Shown here: piece after piece, positions 1 to 13,115 of the stretch | Layout of the letters: every line of letters starts with the position of its first letter | How positions within the stretch are numbered: the stretch's first letter is position 1 | Source of the DNA: Pseudevernia furfuracea | Lineage: Eukaryota > Ascomycota > Lecanoromycetes > Lecanorales > Parmeliaceae | NCBI GenBank assembly: GCA_022315425.1 | Contig: JAIUPT010000048.1 | Span: 17,614 to 81,613 of the forward strand | DNA length: 64,000 bases | Direction of reading: 5' to 3' | Translations under genes and position numbers: made by a program | Notes under the pieces: generated by a model | What the model was told of the DNA's origin: nothing | What the model saw: only the letters and a program-made list of their open reading frames with translations | Database searches by the model: none

Positions 1-946
1 CACCTGCAGGAACAGGCAGGTTGGGATGCGTAACGTGTGGTCTTGGAGGAGGAGGCAGACCAAGCTCTCACCCAGGAAAAATGATCTAGAGTTGTTTCAC
101 GATAGTGCTTCTTGCACAAGTCAAGCATATGTTTGGAATTCGCCGACGCTAATTCGTCGAACTCGGAGGACGCCAAGGAGCCATAGGACGTGAGTGCTGC
201 CCAGCCACGGCATGCCCAGCAACACTCAACAAAATGACGGGCAACAAATAGAGCATTCCGCCCGTGTTGCCACAACGAGCGTAAACAGCGCAGGTAGAAC
301 ACCCCGCAGGTGTATCGGGGGCTCGCCCGATACACAGGCTAAAATCAGACGTCAACTGCAGTGTGTCTGGGGATGGGTGCCTGCTTTCGTCATTGCACTA
401 TGCCGTATGCCCAAGCTGTGTTTTATTACAGAGAGTGGTCAAGCCGGAGTGCATCGCAATGAAGATCAATGGTGTATTGACCAAGACAGATCATTAGCGT
501 TGACAGATCACTGCATACCTTGTCGGCAAACAGTGTATGAAGATGCATATATAGTACATGCCTAGATGTACTCATGAGTCTGATCAGTGTGTGGACACAT
601 TGCAGGCATAACGCAAAGAAAGCTGTTTCCAAAAACTTGTTCAAGTTTCTACAAAACAGCATAGCCAGGTTGGCTGCCTTGGCATACATATGCAATGCAT
701 GTGAGCAAAACACCTTGATAATATGTACTCCACAGCTGTGCATATACGTTATATATGTTACATGTTTTACACTGTGTAATCTGTAAAACTAGGGTCATTG
801 GCAGTGCATACAGGGCATAGTGTGATGTACATAGCAGCTGATTCATCACCAACTTTGAACACAATGCGTGATGGAGACTCACTGGGGCAAAACACATCAA
901 ATCTACCTACAATGCCGATGTCTTTGACCCAGCTGTAGATTCATGA
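1..946. other. Region without a confident gene; CG-rich patch at about 130-340
   Basis: Open frames here (for example 194-565 on the plus strand) have no recognisable domain and a biased composition. Roughly 130-340 is CG-rich, like the islands that mark gene starts elsewhere in the window, so a promoter and the first exon of a gene running off the left edge are possible. From about 350 to 946 I see only CG-poor, TG/CA-rich DNA, which would include the 3' flank of the SDR gene. Confidence 0.4.
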
Positions 947-2594
947 TTATCTGACTGTCTCATCATACATGCGGGTACACGCAGCAGAGTCATTGGTCCA
1001 CTTGTTCAACGGTTGCTGTGAGCCTGTGTTGAACAAGTTGCTGATGAAAGGTCCTATATAGTATGGTCCTATGTAAGTTCCACTCTTGCCTGCATGGACA
1101 TATACACAAGTTTGCACAGCACCCGTGCTGGTGTGTCATGATCATACAAGAATGGAGATGGTGCATACACGGGGTTGTGTATCTACCACGCATGCACTTA
1201 CAGGTATGGTGATGTGCAACAGGACATGGAGAGGTCTTGCCTGCCATTTCTGGGGCAGTAGCAGCGTACAGCAGAGGCACTGCTCCCCTCTCTTCTGTCG
1301 GACCTATGACTGTCTGAGCAGCATCTAGAACAGTTGCCATAACATGGCTCTTGTCTGTCTTCTTGTACACAGGGGTGGATGACATTCTGGCTGGCAAAAT
1401 AAATGAGTCAACACCAGAGCCCTTCAATCGTCGCACAATCTCACTGTTCGACATGATTGTCATCAGCTTGGAACTGCCATATGCTTTCATGTGCTGGTTG
1501 AGGCCTGCTCTCCCCTGAAAGCACCAGCACTGCTATAGCATGTTTTATGAAAGATCATGACAAATCAAACAAAGCAGCAGCCAGCAAATACAGTCACAAG
1601 TCAACATGTAGTCACCTTGGCTCTGCGACCAGAGCACCCATGTGAACAGAAGGCTGATAGTCAATGACGGTGAGACTCAACATCATCTCATCTTGCTTAC
1701 TTGAGATCCTCCCAACTAATGTCTCGACTACTTCCAGACTGGACACCACCCATACTATACGAGATGGGGCACTCTCCCTGAGCCGGTCCATCAGCAGGGT
1801 GTCAATAGCATAGACCAAATAGTTGGTGCCCAATGTCACCTGTACAAGCATCTCTTGAGCACATGCATCTGCATGCTGTTACATGGTGCCATATGCAGCA
1901 AGTCTAGACTAAAAGATCTTTACTCAAAGCCTTCTGGCGTCTTCTTGTGCTGTGGCATGAACACCCCAGCATGTTGATGATGCAATCCAGCTTGGTGTTC
2001 TGATCCAAGAATTGGTCAGGCAAAGTGTTGAATAGATCTGCAAATAGACATATGGCTGCAATCAGCAGCTCCAAGTGCATGCTGTACCTGGGTAAGTGTG
2101 CACGCATGTGTAACTCACTTGAGTGCTGAACTCACTTGAATGACTCACGATCCACATGGCTAAATCTTACTTGGCTTCCAGGTGCCGACTTTAGGATCTC
2201 ATTCACTGCCCTGCATTACATGTCATAGCAGCTGTGCAGCGAGTAAGCAGCTGCAGAAGCAGGCTCGTGACAAGATGGCATACCTCTGACACTTGCTCAT
2301 TTCTGCTCGCTATTGTCACAGATGCATTGCTTTTGGCCAGCTGCGCCGCTGCTTGGAATCCTATGCCTGAGTTGGCGCAGTGACTAAGTAGTTCTTGCCT
2401 GACAGATCTGGCATCTTGTCGGGAGTCCAAGCGCTGCCTGGGGCCACCGCTTTTTCAAACATGCTTGCGGCTTTAGACACTGCCTCTTTCAAAGACCCTG
2501 AATGTTCCACGACTGAGATTGCGACGACATCTCCCTGATCGACGTGCGGCCTGGCTGACAGCCCGACGCCAGCAGCTGCAGGTATCGCTGACAT
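947..2594 (-). CDS. Short-chain dehydrogenase/reductase (SDR) family oxidoreductase
   Basis: NAD(P)-dependent SDR of the retinol-dehydrogenase/WWOX-like type; the substrate cannot be told. The start ATG at 2594 gives about 70 residues before the Rossmann fold. The cofactor motif (LVTGANSGIG) lies near 2370-2400, the IINNAGVF motif near 1960, the SAPSRIVWVVSS strand near 1770 and the catalytic YGSSK near 1475. The last exon encodes a YIGPF-containing tail ending DETVR at a TAA at 947-949. At least four introns are present (for example a donor after RNEQVSE at about 2290). One-base deletions break the frame exactly inside the glycine motif (GGC reads GC) and the NNAG motif (AACAAT reads AACAT). 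Both are simple doublet losses, so I infer sequencing error rather than gene death. It is divergent from the TPR-like gene across a CG-rich spacer. Confidence 0.82.
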
Positions 2595-3017
2595 AGTGAC
2601 TGATCTGGCTCAGACGTATGGGCGGGATTGAAACAACCTTCTCGCATCGGGTGGCATCGCGCTGCAGAGAGAGAGAGACATCGATGACGTGCCGGACCTC
2701 AAACTGCGACCAGATTCCGGCTGCGCTCAGCTTCCTAGTCGGCTTCTTCAAGGGTGGCTCACGTGCGCTGAGGTGATCGTCGAATTCATACCAGGCGAAT
2801 TCACAGCAGAGCATAGCTGATCAGCCTGTTTAGCAACCGATTGTCACTGTGTTGCAGGCATATATTATTGACATATCTGTGCGCGTAGCTTCAGTTCTCG
2901 TCAGACTCCATTATACGAGTTGTGACCGCAGCGTAGCAAGGTGCATGGCTTCTCGTGAGGCTCGTCGAGGATATCGCTTTTTGTCACGTCTGGCGCAGGT
3001 TTACGTACAGCATCACT
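2595..3017. promoter_or_regulatory. CG-rich divergent promoter region (SDR / TPR-like gene)
   Basis: CG dinucleotides are frequent from about 2560 to 3100 and rare on both sides. The spacer separates the SDR start (2594, minus) from the putative start of the plus-strand gene (3018). A GA run (gagagagaga) lies near 2667. There is no clear TATA box; position and composition are the only evidence. Confidence 0.45.
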
Positions 3018-6000
3018 ATGCAAACAAGAAGCCGTCAGGCCTCTAAGCGACGCAACACCACACGACTTCTCCTTGAACTGCCAGGACGCTGCTGTGGAAG
3101 CAATTGCTACCTTCTTGCCACCTACATCAATGGCCTCACCTGCAGTGTACCTGCAAACATTGAAAGACCTGCTTGTACAGACAGGTACTTCGTAGTGCGA
3201 GAAAGTCATCGTTGAGCTTGTGACTACACAGCAGTGAAGCATCGCAAATCCCAACCACACTGTTGTGCTAGGCTTTGGCAACTTCAGTTGGAGCAGTGCT
3301 TTCAATGTGGACTTCAGCTGGCATATATCCAGTGTCAGGGAGACAAGATGGCCAGACATGGAAACAAACTGGTAGTCACAGCTTCAAAGATCCCAGCTGG
3401 CCGCCCTGACACTGGAACCATTGTAATGAGAGGAGAACGGAAACAGCTGTGGAACTCAGGTATACAGCAAATCAGACTGAACTCACACCACAGCTGTCAA
3501 CGACAGCAGCAATAGTAGCCGTTATTTGCGGCTGCAGTAACCTTACTAGTCCTGCAGGCAAGCAAAAGGTACAGCTTGATTTTCAGCTCTTTGCTATGCG
3601 GAGTACAGAGCAGCTGCTGGGTCCTGGTGCCAGGCAGCAATTTTGGAAGATTCAGCACACTACCTTGTTACTGGAGCTGGTATACTTCTTCTGGTTTGAA
3701 GAAGGACAGCTGGCAAGGGGTGCCAAAATGCTGGCCAAGGTGATGATCACTTGCATCTTTGTTGCAGGATCTCAGAGCAGCCTTAGACAGTAAGTGGCAC
3801 AAGCTAGATTTCATCATTGCCTTGACGTTGTGTTGCACGAACTGCCACAAGCAGTTATAGCAATTTCATGAACCACGCATGTGCTGCAAGGCTTTGTGCT
3901 GCTGCAGGCTCTGAATTGTTGGTAGACTTTGGCAAACCTGCACCTGGGCAGTCGCAGCAGCATCTGTGGTACCACAACCCAGAGTTGGCAATGTCAGCTT
4001 CCTCTGCTGGGGTCCTACCTAATAGATCTGCTGCACATCGCGGGTGCTACACTTGAGTCCCTTGCCATCTCAGCTCCAGAAGCCTTCCTGAGGCTGCACT
4101 GGTGTGCTCCTTTTTTCACTTGTCAATTGTCATGATCCAGACTGTCAATTTCATGATCCAGACACCAAGTTGCTCTCAATGACTCTCAAGCAGTGCATTT
4201 CGTCCTGTACTGTCATGCATTGGCTGTAATCATGTTGTCAGCACAAAGCTTTCCACAGCAACTCCTGTGAAGGGACAAAGTTGACAATAGCTGCCTACAA
4301 CAGCCCAAGGCATACAATCTGCTCACTCGAATCTGGCATCATTGGCTGTCCGTATAGTTCATGAACAGCTCAAGCATGCAGGCAAAGGCAGTCCAGCCGT
4401 GTCTGGCCAAGCTCCAGACACATTTGAGTGGTGCGGTGCTGAGTACACTCTGGAGGACTGAAAGCTGCCTTGCTAGTGTTGCTTCCTCAAAGCACACCCA
4501 GGGACGTGCTCATGGCTCAGCACTACAGTGACCCATGGCAAGCCGCCACCTGGGGAGGTGTACAGTCACAATGCCGTGACGCTGCTGAAGGCCCTGGCAG
4601 AATGTCAGACGGCTCCCCAGGTATGAAGACAGGCACTGAGTTAGAGCAGTGTTCTGCTCTATTGTGGTCACAAGTGCAAGATAACAGCAGCTTGCACAGA
4701 AGTGTTGCAACCTGTTGAGCAGCACACCAAGAGGCTGTGCCGAATCTGGTTCATGCCTTTGTGTGCATCTGGTTCATGCCTTCATGAGGTAAGCACACTT
4801 GAGGCTGGAGTTTGCATCCTTGGTTGGGGGTGTGGTGTGCAGGATGAGTGGCAGCTGCCAGGAGCTGCTCTGCTGAGCAAGGCAGAGCAGATGTCGAGGT
4901 GCCAGGGGACCTCACTCCGTCTGGGGTCTGCAAGCCCATCGCTCTTTGCCGGTGCAACACTGCTCCTCAGGTATCATTCCTTTGACAGCTGTGTCAAGCT
5001 GCCACATGGCACTGCTCCGCCCAAATACTTGTGTGCTCAACCATTGGTGCTCACCCAATGTCATGCTTTGCCTAAAACCTCACAGCAAAAGCTCGTGCAG
5101 CATCTTGCAGAGGCAGATTGACCTGGGCAGCCCTTACATGCCCTTACAGTGGTAGTATCGCCCAATACACCAAGGACCCTGTGCAGTATGCTTCTGCTTG
5201 CCTATGAGAGCATGTTTCAGTTACCCGTGCAGGCTGTATTTCAGGCAAGACAAGGGGGTTGAACAGTGCACGCTGAGCATGGTCTGATGTATGAAGACGC
5301 AAGGCAGCATCAGAGAGCAGCATACTACTATAGCTGGCTATCATGGTGGGCTGCCAGAATCCCAGCTCTGAGCTGGACTACAATGTTGACTCGGTGCTTG
5401 TGGGAATTGCTGAGGCCTTTGATGGAGAGTGGCAGGATACAGGTATAACAATCTGCACCTCTTGGGTGGAACATGGCAGGGGGTGTCGTGCATGCAGCTG
5501 AACTGGCAAGTTGTGAAATGGCTGTTGGTAGCTTCCAGAGTCAAGCATTAGGACGCCAACACAAATGCCAGCATTTTGCATGCATGACACAAATTGCAAT
5601 TAGGGCTGTGAATTGGTTTTGTCTCTCAAGATCCCAAGCAACTACCTGTACAAAGATAAGTGCAGTCTACATGTTCACAGCCACATGAGCAAACTCTTTT
5701 TGCACGCATTGGTCTTACATCGCAGGCATGGTTCAAAGCTTCCAGAAGGCTTTTGAGTGGCGCAAGTCCTTGTACGGCGCCTGCTGGGCAAGACAGAGAA
5801 GACACCAGCTGTGTGTGAGCGCACGTCCGTGAGTGCTTGCACAGCCTGGGCCTGCTGCTGGAGGACCACAGCTGCAGAGGAGCTGCACCCCGGAGCTGCA
5901 GGGCTGTGACTCCCACCTGCTGGCTGTGGGGGCTTACATGAAGGCATGCGTCAGATTGATGCCAATACCACCATCATCACCTGGCTGCAAGACCATGTTC

Positions 6001-9000
6001 AGGTACAGCTTTTAGAGCGGCTGTTCATGTCTGTTGAATAGTCAGGCACTTATGCTCTGTCAGGCCATATTTTGCCTCGGAAATGTGCACTGTGTTTTAT
6101 GCCAGTGAATGTGTGCATTTGCAGTGAGGAGTGTGTTGGTCCTGCAATGTCTGGCAACAAAGCACCAGGTGGTGACATGCAGTGCTGTTGCAGGCAACAC
6201 TCTTTATGCAATTTGGGGCATACAAGCGTGATCTGACACCTACATGTTGTACATTTGCAGATGGCTGACACAGGCAGAGAAAGCTTTCCTTGCATTCCTG
6301 GAGGGCACAGGTGACGCACAGCAGCTAAGTGCCGAGGGAAGCGATTCAGCACATCTGCCTTTGGGAGCTGCAGCGCCAGAAGCAACCAGCCAGCAGCTGC
6401 TGCTTCGGTGTCCATCACTGCTTTGCACAACCTGTGTGCCTCCTCCCTTGACCAGGGTCCTGATCAGCAGGCCCCCTCCACAAGCTCAGCCACTCCCCAC
6501 CAACCCTCCTCCTCAAACCAGCAAAACACGTGCCCACGCAACCCACCGGGCTCCATTCTGTAGACATGAGAGGCTCGTGCAGCAGTGGAGCAGCAGTGCT
6601 TGGGCGCAGCCACCAGTGGAGCTAACGGTGAAGCACGTGGGCTTCCTGGGAAGCTTGGCACATGCCCTGGTGCATCTACAGAAGGCGTCAGAAGGGCTGT
6701 CACTGCTGCGTGCTGCCGCCTGCATTATGCGCACCAACCCCCCTGCCTTCCACATGTGGTTCCAGGGATCCCCAGACCCCCCAAGTCCTCCATGCACATG
6801 TCTTGATGGACCTGGTAAGCTCAGCTAGGTTGAGATTCAGCGTCACACTCTGGCTCTTTGCGTTGAAGCTTCAACTGCTTAGCTTGCTTGGCTGTAGCTG
6901 ATGCTACAAACGCACTGCATGAAGCTGCAAGGGTGGGAGCATTGAAGCCCAACATTCTGTGTGTGCCTGTTGTGATGCTGTGTTTTTGAGGGTTAGCGTA
7001 TGTTGTGAGGAGCTGCTTTTGACACCAACAAAACAAAGGGAAGCTCTTGCAAGGCAAGCCCTACCCATTGACACTGTGACCAACATCTCCAGTACAGCTT
7101 GCGAGATGCTTCACAGCATGGCTTCTATTGGCCCACCAAGTCATTTCTGGAGTCTGCTGTTGCTTGGGACGTGCATTTTGCTACTGGTACACTGACTGCC
7201 CAAGCAGGAATCTACAGCAAGCACTACTCAGGGCTGTATTTATCTGACCCTAGAAGAAGAAACGTGTTGGCATGATCGCGTGTTTGAGTGTTGCAGGGAG
7301 TAAGCTTGCTGGGGGAGAGGCAGTACGAGGAGGCTCTGGATGTGTTCATGGAGGGCCTGGGAATTGCCACCAGGCAGCGCCTGGGGGAGCGTGTGCTCAG
7401 CACCTTCCACGATCATGTGGCCCCACACCATCCTGCAAATTACGCCAGCAGCGTGCCCTCCACATCTACACTCTGGTATTTCTCACTCCCTCATACCATA
7501 CCCCCATACAGAAAGATTTCAGCATTGTACATGCCTGACCCCGTATTAATGAAAGGAGAAGTGAATGAGTGTTCTGACACTCTTCATCAAACCTAACTGG
7601 CTACTGAATATCTTGTCAGGCAATGCTTTCCGTGGACTTCAGCCTTGCATTCCCACAGGCACAGCACCAACCACTCAATTGCATGTACTGCCTACTCTGA
7701 TAGCCAGTTCTTGAGCGTCCTGTCCGTCCAGACATGCACACCAGACAGGTGACATGCTTTCACGTCTGGTGAAATGCACAACGCAGATGTGTCAGCATGC
7801 TGCCAACAAACATGTGATCAAGCCCTGCTGCACTTCCCACTCCTTCCAGACAAAACAGCTTTGCCGGTGACGAGGCAGCTGCTGCAACACATTTTCAAGG
7901 TTGCCGAGTGGTGGCGGCTGTCAACATCTTTGGCAAAGTCACCTCAGCATGTACAGCAGTACAGATCTAATGTGTGTAACTCCGGTGGTTGCAGACAAGC
8001 GGAGAGAGGATAGAGATCAGCTGGCGGCAAGCAGAGGAGCATGCCAGGACAGCAGTAGCTGCGGCCAGTCTTGCAAGCCCCCTGAGCCCGCCCTGGAAGC
8101 CAGCCCCCTTACCACCCTTGGAGACATTGCCTCAGCCATGTGCAAATTTCCATTGGCCAGGCAAAGGTACCTCTCCTTGTCTTGCAACAGCTCCCTGGCC
8201 GGCGCCAGTGCCTGCTGTATACTTCTGGCTGCTATGATGTCATTCCTGACTGCAATCTGCCTGTCATGCTACAGTGGTGACAGGCCTGGCGTGCTGTCAA
8301 ATCACATCCTTGGAGCACTTTTGAAAGTAATGATAACAATAACAAGCAAAACTTGGGCTTAGCCTACAGGCACGTGCAACACAAGCTCCCCCTTAGACAG
8401 ATTGGTTCAAAGCATCATGATTGTAGCGGTTGAATCTCAAGTCGAGCTGACAGTTTGGTTTAGAACATGCAAGCTTTGGTCATGTTGTTTGACTCACGGG
8501 CTGTCTGGAAATTGTGTCACACTGCTGAAGCGGCGAATTACATGCTATTGCGGAAGGCATTGGCAAGACTAAACATCCTTTGGTCTGCGTGAGTCTCAAC
8601 GTGCGGACCCGGCTGGGTTTGCAGGTACATGGAAGCATATGACCGCCTGGCTGGTGATGCCAGCAAGAGGGACAGCTTGTCTGCCAGCAACGCCGCTGAG
8701 GCTGCCACCACACTGGCAGCTGTGGCAGATATGCTGCTGAAGACAGGGCAGGTTGAAGAAGCAACTGCCAGCCCTGGCCACGTCACTCGATCTGCTCAAG
8801 CAGCACCCGGGCCAGTTGCCAGCGCTACAGGTGGGTGCCTTGTGTCTGTGACAGGTTGGAGCTGATCTCGGATATTCTGTAAATTGCTAAACAGAATTTG
8901 GTTTTACCTAGCTTTGAATTGCCCCACAGGACGCCACAAGCCAGCATGAAGACAATCATAGTGTCTGTAAAGGTTGTTATAAATCTTGTGTTCCCAATGG

Positions 9001-10362
9001 GACTGATGGCCGGTCACCAAGTCTGTGCAGCAGCACAGCAATGTGTCTGCATGCCATTTGGACTGAACTAAGCATCAACCACTCAGTGGTCTCAGATGTC
9101 ACACATTTCTGTGTTCTTACAGTACACATTGCAGGCAGTCTGCATTTTGACATGCATATGTGGTCAACACAACAAACCAGTGTTGTGGTCTGCTGGAGTT
9201 CTCATACTGTGAGCTGCCCTGCCTGCAGGTGAAGCGTACTCAGCTGTACCTCACAACTCTCCAGATGCAGATCCACATTTACAGAGGAGATCTGGCTGGT
9301 GCTCAGCACCAACTGCAGACCTGCATCAGCCTCACTCAGAAGGGGGCTGAGTACCGGCCCGGCTTCATCAGGTGGGCCTAACTCCCCTTGGCCTGAACTC
9401 GTGCCTACACTTCTAAGGCAACAAGAGGATTAGTCACATGGCATGGGTTTCTCATTGAGCACACATCAGATTGCCACGTGTGTGCAGGGCGGCTTCAACA
9501 TGCAGCATGAGCTGCAGAATGTACCTCATGTTATACAGACGACTCGTGTCAAACATACTCCAGTGCACATGTGCTGATGTCTCATCAAGTGTGCGTTTTG
9601 TCTGAGTACAGACGCTGCAGGCACTGCTTGGCCAAGGCATTTCGTCATGTTTCTGGCCAGAGACCAACGTCTGAATGATTGTGCGGTGCAGGTATGATGA
9701 GGCAGTTGACAGCAGCAGCTCAGGGAGATGTGCAGCTGGCCCTGGAGCTCTTTCAAGCTGCCACTGCAGTCGCTGTGGAGCAGCAAGACAAGCAGCTGGA
9801 AACCATGGCTGCTACGGCTGTGGGCTTGCTCATGACTGGCAACAGCCAAGATCTGCAAGCAAGAAGAAGAGGGCTGGACTTTTCTTCAGCGGTCAGTATT
9901 GCAGATCTCAAGCAATCTCTGTTTGTAGGCTGCACAGATTTCACTGATTGTTTGGACACCATCATACACAAAATGTGTTGTGTCGCTGCTTTTGCTATCG
10001 CCCTTTTACTGGCAGGCGTGCACTTCTCTCCAGTGCACGAGCATGTCACTAGTGTCATGCATCATGCCTGAAGAGTGTCCGACTGTGACTGGCTCACAGA
10101 CAATTGTGGTGTAGCGCATGGCCATTGTGGTGTGCACTGCAGGGCCATGAGTCTAGCAGTGAGTGTGGGGGACAAACTGTGTGAAGCTCATGCAGCAGAA
10201 GGGATGCTGAAAGTGTTGGCAGCTGATGGTCTTGGTAAGAGGTTCAAGAATAAGCGAGAACTGAAACGATCACTGCAGGAGCAGGTGCAAGTCATCATCA
10301 AAGACGTAGGCCAGGCTGCGATTGATGCCTCGCGCAGGATGCTGTCCTTTGCTGGGCTGTAA
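3018..10362 (+). CDS. Long intron-rich gene, TPR-like helical-repeat protein, function unknown
   Basis: I do not recognise the family. The proposed start (MQTRSRQASKRR..., 3018) lies in the CG-rich island. Many short plus-strand exons follow, among them NAVTLLKALAECQ (about 4570-4615), SFQKAFEWRKSLYG (about 5740), a piece near 5960-5998, SLAHALVHLQKASEGLSLL (about 6650-6705), LLGERQYEEALDVFMEGLG (about 7305-7360), LTTLGDIASAMCKFPLARQ (about 8110-8165), DRLAGDASKRDSLSAS (about 8640-8685), LQMQIHIYRGDLAGAQHQL (about 9260-9315), GDVQLALELFQAATAVAVE (about 9725-9780) and a basic last exon ending RRMLSFAGL, stop at 10360-10362. The paired-helix pattern with A, L, G and Y at TPR positions supports a solenoid scaffold. 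It may be two genes; the exons before about 4500 are the least certain. Several exons need a one-base shift to stay open. Confidence 0.45.
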
Positions 10363-10966
10363 ACTGTTTAAGTGCTGGTATGCCAGCATATGTCCAACAT
10401 ATTTGACAATGACAGATAGGCAGTGTAGAGCAATGTTTTCAACAATCGTTTTGCAGGGTTACGTATTTTTGGCATGGTTACAGCTCATGCCAAATTGTAC
10501 TAGTGTTGTTACTGCGGTCTCCAATGTTTGACATGAAGGCCAATGGAGACAATCAGGTCCACCTGTCAACTTCAGCTGCATTAGTTTGAATTCGTACACC
10601 ACTTGCCATGTATTGTATTGTAACGTGCACCTGCTGGGCGTTACGCAATATTGGAAACAATGCAAGTGCGTGTATGTATGCATGCGTAACATACATCGAC
10701 GTATTATTAGTTCAACTCAATGATGACACATGCGTCATACATGCTTATTCAGTCGATGTTACATTTGCTGATTGAACATGGCCCTGACACATATGCAAAG
10801 AGCTCAACCAGCATACACAGAAATGAAAACACATCACATCTGTCTGGTGTGTGAGTGTGCATGCGAAACACAATTAGATGCTGATGAATAAATATATTAC
10901 AAAATCACAATTTAGATGCTGATGAATAAGTATACTACAAAATGGTGCCAGTTGTGGCATTGATCC
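10363..10966. other. Convergent intergenic region
   Basis: This separates the ends of the TPR-like gene (plus, stop 10362) and the kinase gene (minus, stop 10967). It is CG-poor and rich in TGCATG-type words. It holds one short direct repeat (listed separately) and presumably both 3' UTRs. No gene is seen. Confidence 0.6.
10874..10942. repeat. 31-bp direct repeat, two copies
   Basis: Two near-identical 31-base copies at 10874-10904 and 10912-10942, each beginning ttagatgctgatgaataa and ending tacaaaa, separated by seven bases and differing at two positions. They lie just past the kinase stop codon, in its probable 3' UTR. Confidence 0.85.
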
Positions 10967-13115
10967 TCACAGTGTAAACTTGCTGACTGGACGCAGTAAG
11001 GCAGCTTGCGTGAGAATAGACATCTTAGCATCAATGTCCTTCAGCTCAGCAACTGTCTGCGCAGGTAACGGCTCTTGCCTTGAAGTATATGCCGCCCCCT
11101 GAGCCAAAAATTTGAGCTATAGGCCTAAATTGCTCAGTCGCAAAGCTGCAAAATGCATTGCCAGCTGTTGCGCAAACAATGATGAAATGCACTTACCGAT
11201 CCCTTATCTGGTGAGATTTGCATTGCTTGCACCTGATCCACTGCCTCACTGTGGTGCTCAACTCCAGCTGTTGCTGCTGCACCTGCAAAGAATGACAGCA
11301 TGTGAACTGATTACTTGGCTGCAAGACTGCGCACACTGAGCTGACAATGCAATACCTTTTCTAGTGGCTCTAGATGGCTGCTCCTGTCCCTCAGGGGTGC
11401 TTAATAGTGTTGGCTCCTGCACATATGCAACATTGACCATGAGTCATGTGGGGCAGCAGACCATCACCAAACATGGCCACCAGATCTCTAGAGTAACAAC
11501 TCACTCTGAGTGCTGATGGGCATGGCACAAGCTGCATGGCAGGATTGTCACTACCTGCTAGCCACTTGTGTTCCAGCAGCTTCGCCAGCTCTGGACGAGC
11601 AGATGGCTCAAAGTCCAGACAGTCCCTCATAAATTGGGCAGCAAGTTGTCTACCCTTAGCTCCGTCTTGATATTCTCTAATCTTGGCTTTGAGCTATGTG
11701 CTTCTTTGCATCCTCCTTTCTAAATTTAGGGGTTTCTCTTAAACTTTTTGGCAGGGGCTCCTGGCCTATAAACATTTGGTAAGCCACCCACTCCTGCAAG
11801 GTACAAAAGAGAGAGAGACTAGAGGCATGGCCGGACCCCATAAGTGCAACAACAGAATTGCAGACAGAGAGCAAAGGCTTCCCTTGTAGCTTACCCACAC
11901 CATACACATCCACAGGCGCTGGGCGGTAATGCAGCTTTGCACCTTGCTTTGACAACAACACTTTTGGCGCCTTGCAACTGTTTGTGCCACTGTCTGTTTC
12001 AGCTTGCTTCATGTGTAACTCGTGCAGCCCCTAAATCCCCAGCCAAAGCGCGCATACCGCCAGAGCCATCCACATCACTCATCATAATGTTTTCGCTCTT
12101 CAAGTCTCGCTGCACAGTGCGAAATAACTAATTGGCCCAGAAATCGAAATACAGCTGACACATAGCAACATAATTGTACTATCCTTGCTCTTGTTGCAGG
12201 CTTGATGTTGCATGAAGTAGACAGGTGACAGTGAAACAGCTGGTTTACACAGCGTTCAGAATCACAGCTCACTGCAATTTATGGGCAGACTTGTTTTGCT
12301 GCAATGAAGTGAATGCATGACATTGTTTGCCATGTGTCCTGCCAGATTTGCCTACTGCCACTTGATCCGACAACACTTGCTGCGCATGTTGACGAATAAC
12401 AGACCAGGTCACAACACATTCTTACATGAGATATACTGTCATGTTGGTGCAGCTCCAGCAAGCCACTAATGACATGGACCACAATAACTCTGGCTGTGCC
12501 CTCTGGAAAAGGGCAGCTTTGATCTGTGTAGAATGCTATCAGGCGATCCAAGGAGAAAAGGGCTTTAGGCATCACAATGAGCTTGTGCATGCCACACCTG
12601 CAAGCAAAACATGTGCACAGTCAAGCAATAGGTGCTGCAGCAAAGTATAAAACAATGCTGCTGTTACAGGCAAGCAAAGCGCATCCCTGCGCACATAGAT
12701 AGCAACGGTTGCCATACCTTGTCGTCCAAAATTGCAAACACTTGCACTACGTATTGCAAGTTCACGCCCTTCAATTTTTCGTGTAGTTGCACATTCCTCT
12801 CCGTCTTGGTTCTGCCGTTCTTGGTCAGCGACACCCTTTTGATGGCCACGGTCTCTTGCTCAGTGCCCACTACGAACGCTTCGAAGACTTCCCCTCCACC
12901 ACCTTGCCCAAGCTTCCGCAGAACTGTATACCCCTCAACTTTAGGAAAATCCTCCTCAGGATAACTGCGCAACTGTGTATTGCTCAGCATCATATTTTCT
13001 TTTCAAGGCAAGTGCACCCATGTGTTCACTTGAGTTTCACAACGTACCTCTCCTCCCTCCTGGGGGTCGCGGCCACGCTGGAAGGGGCTTGCTGCAGCAG
13101 GCTGATGCTGTCCAT
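10967..13115 (-). CDS. Protein kinase domain protein (Ser/Thr type)
   Basis: Exon 1 (13115 to 13048) encodes MDSISLLQQAPSS... and splices in phase to an exon opening YPEEDFPKVEGY. The glycine loop LGQGGGGEVFEA and the VAIK lysine follow (about 12850-12930), then an alpha-C segment and a hinge/helix exon with LHQHDS (about 12430-12590). The catalytic loop reads VQRDLKSEN (about 12090-12110) and the metal site GDLGAAR. DVYGVG (about 11905) and DCLDFEPSARPELAKLLEH (about 11575-11630) mark helices F and I. The C-terminal tail ends LLRPVSKFTL, TGA at 10967-10969. Lys, Glu, catalytic Asp, Asn and metal Asp are all present, so activity is plausible although HRD is QRD and DFG is DLG. I cannot place the subfamily. 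Neighbouring makorin is on the same strand. Confidence 0.85.

Noticed and set aside
194..565. 123-codon open frame as a gene
   Set aside because: No domain, odd composition, no splice-consistent neighbour; half of it lies in a CG-rich patch that is more likely a promoter.
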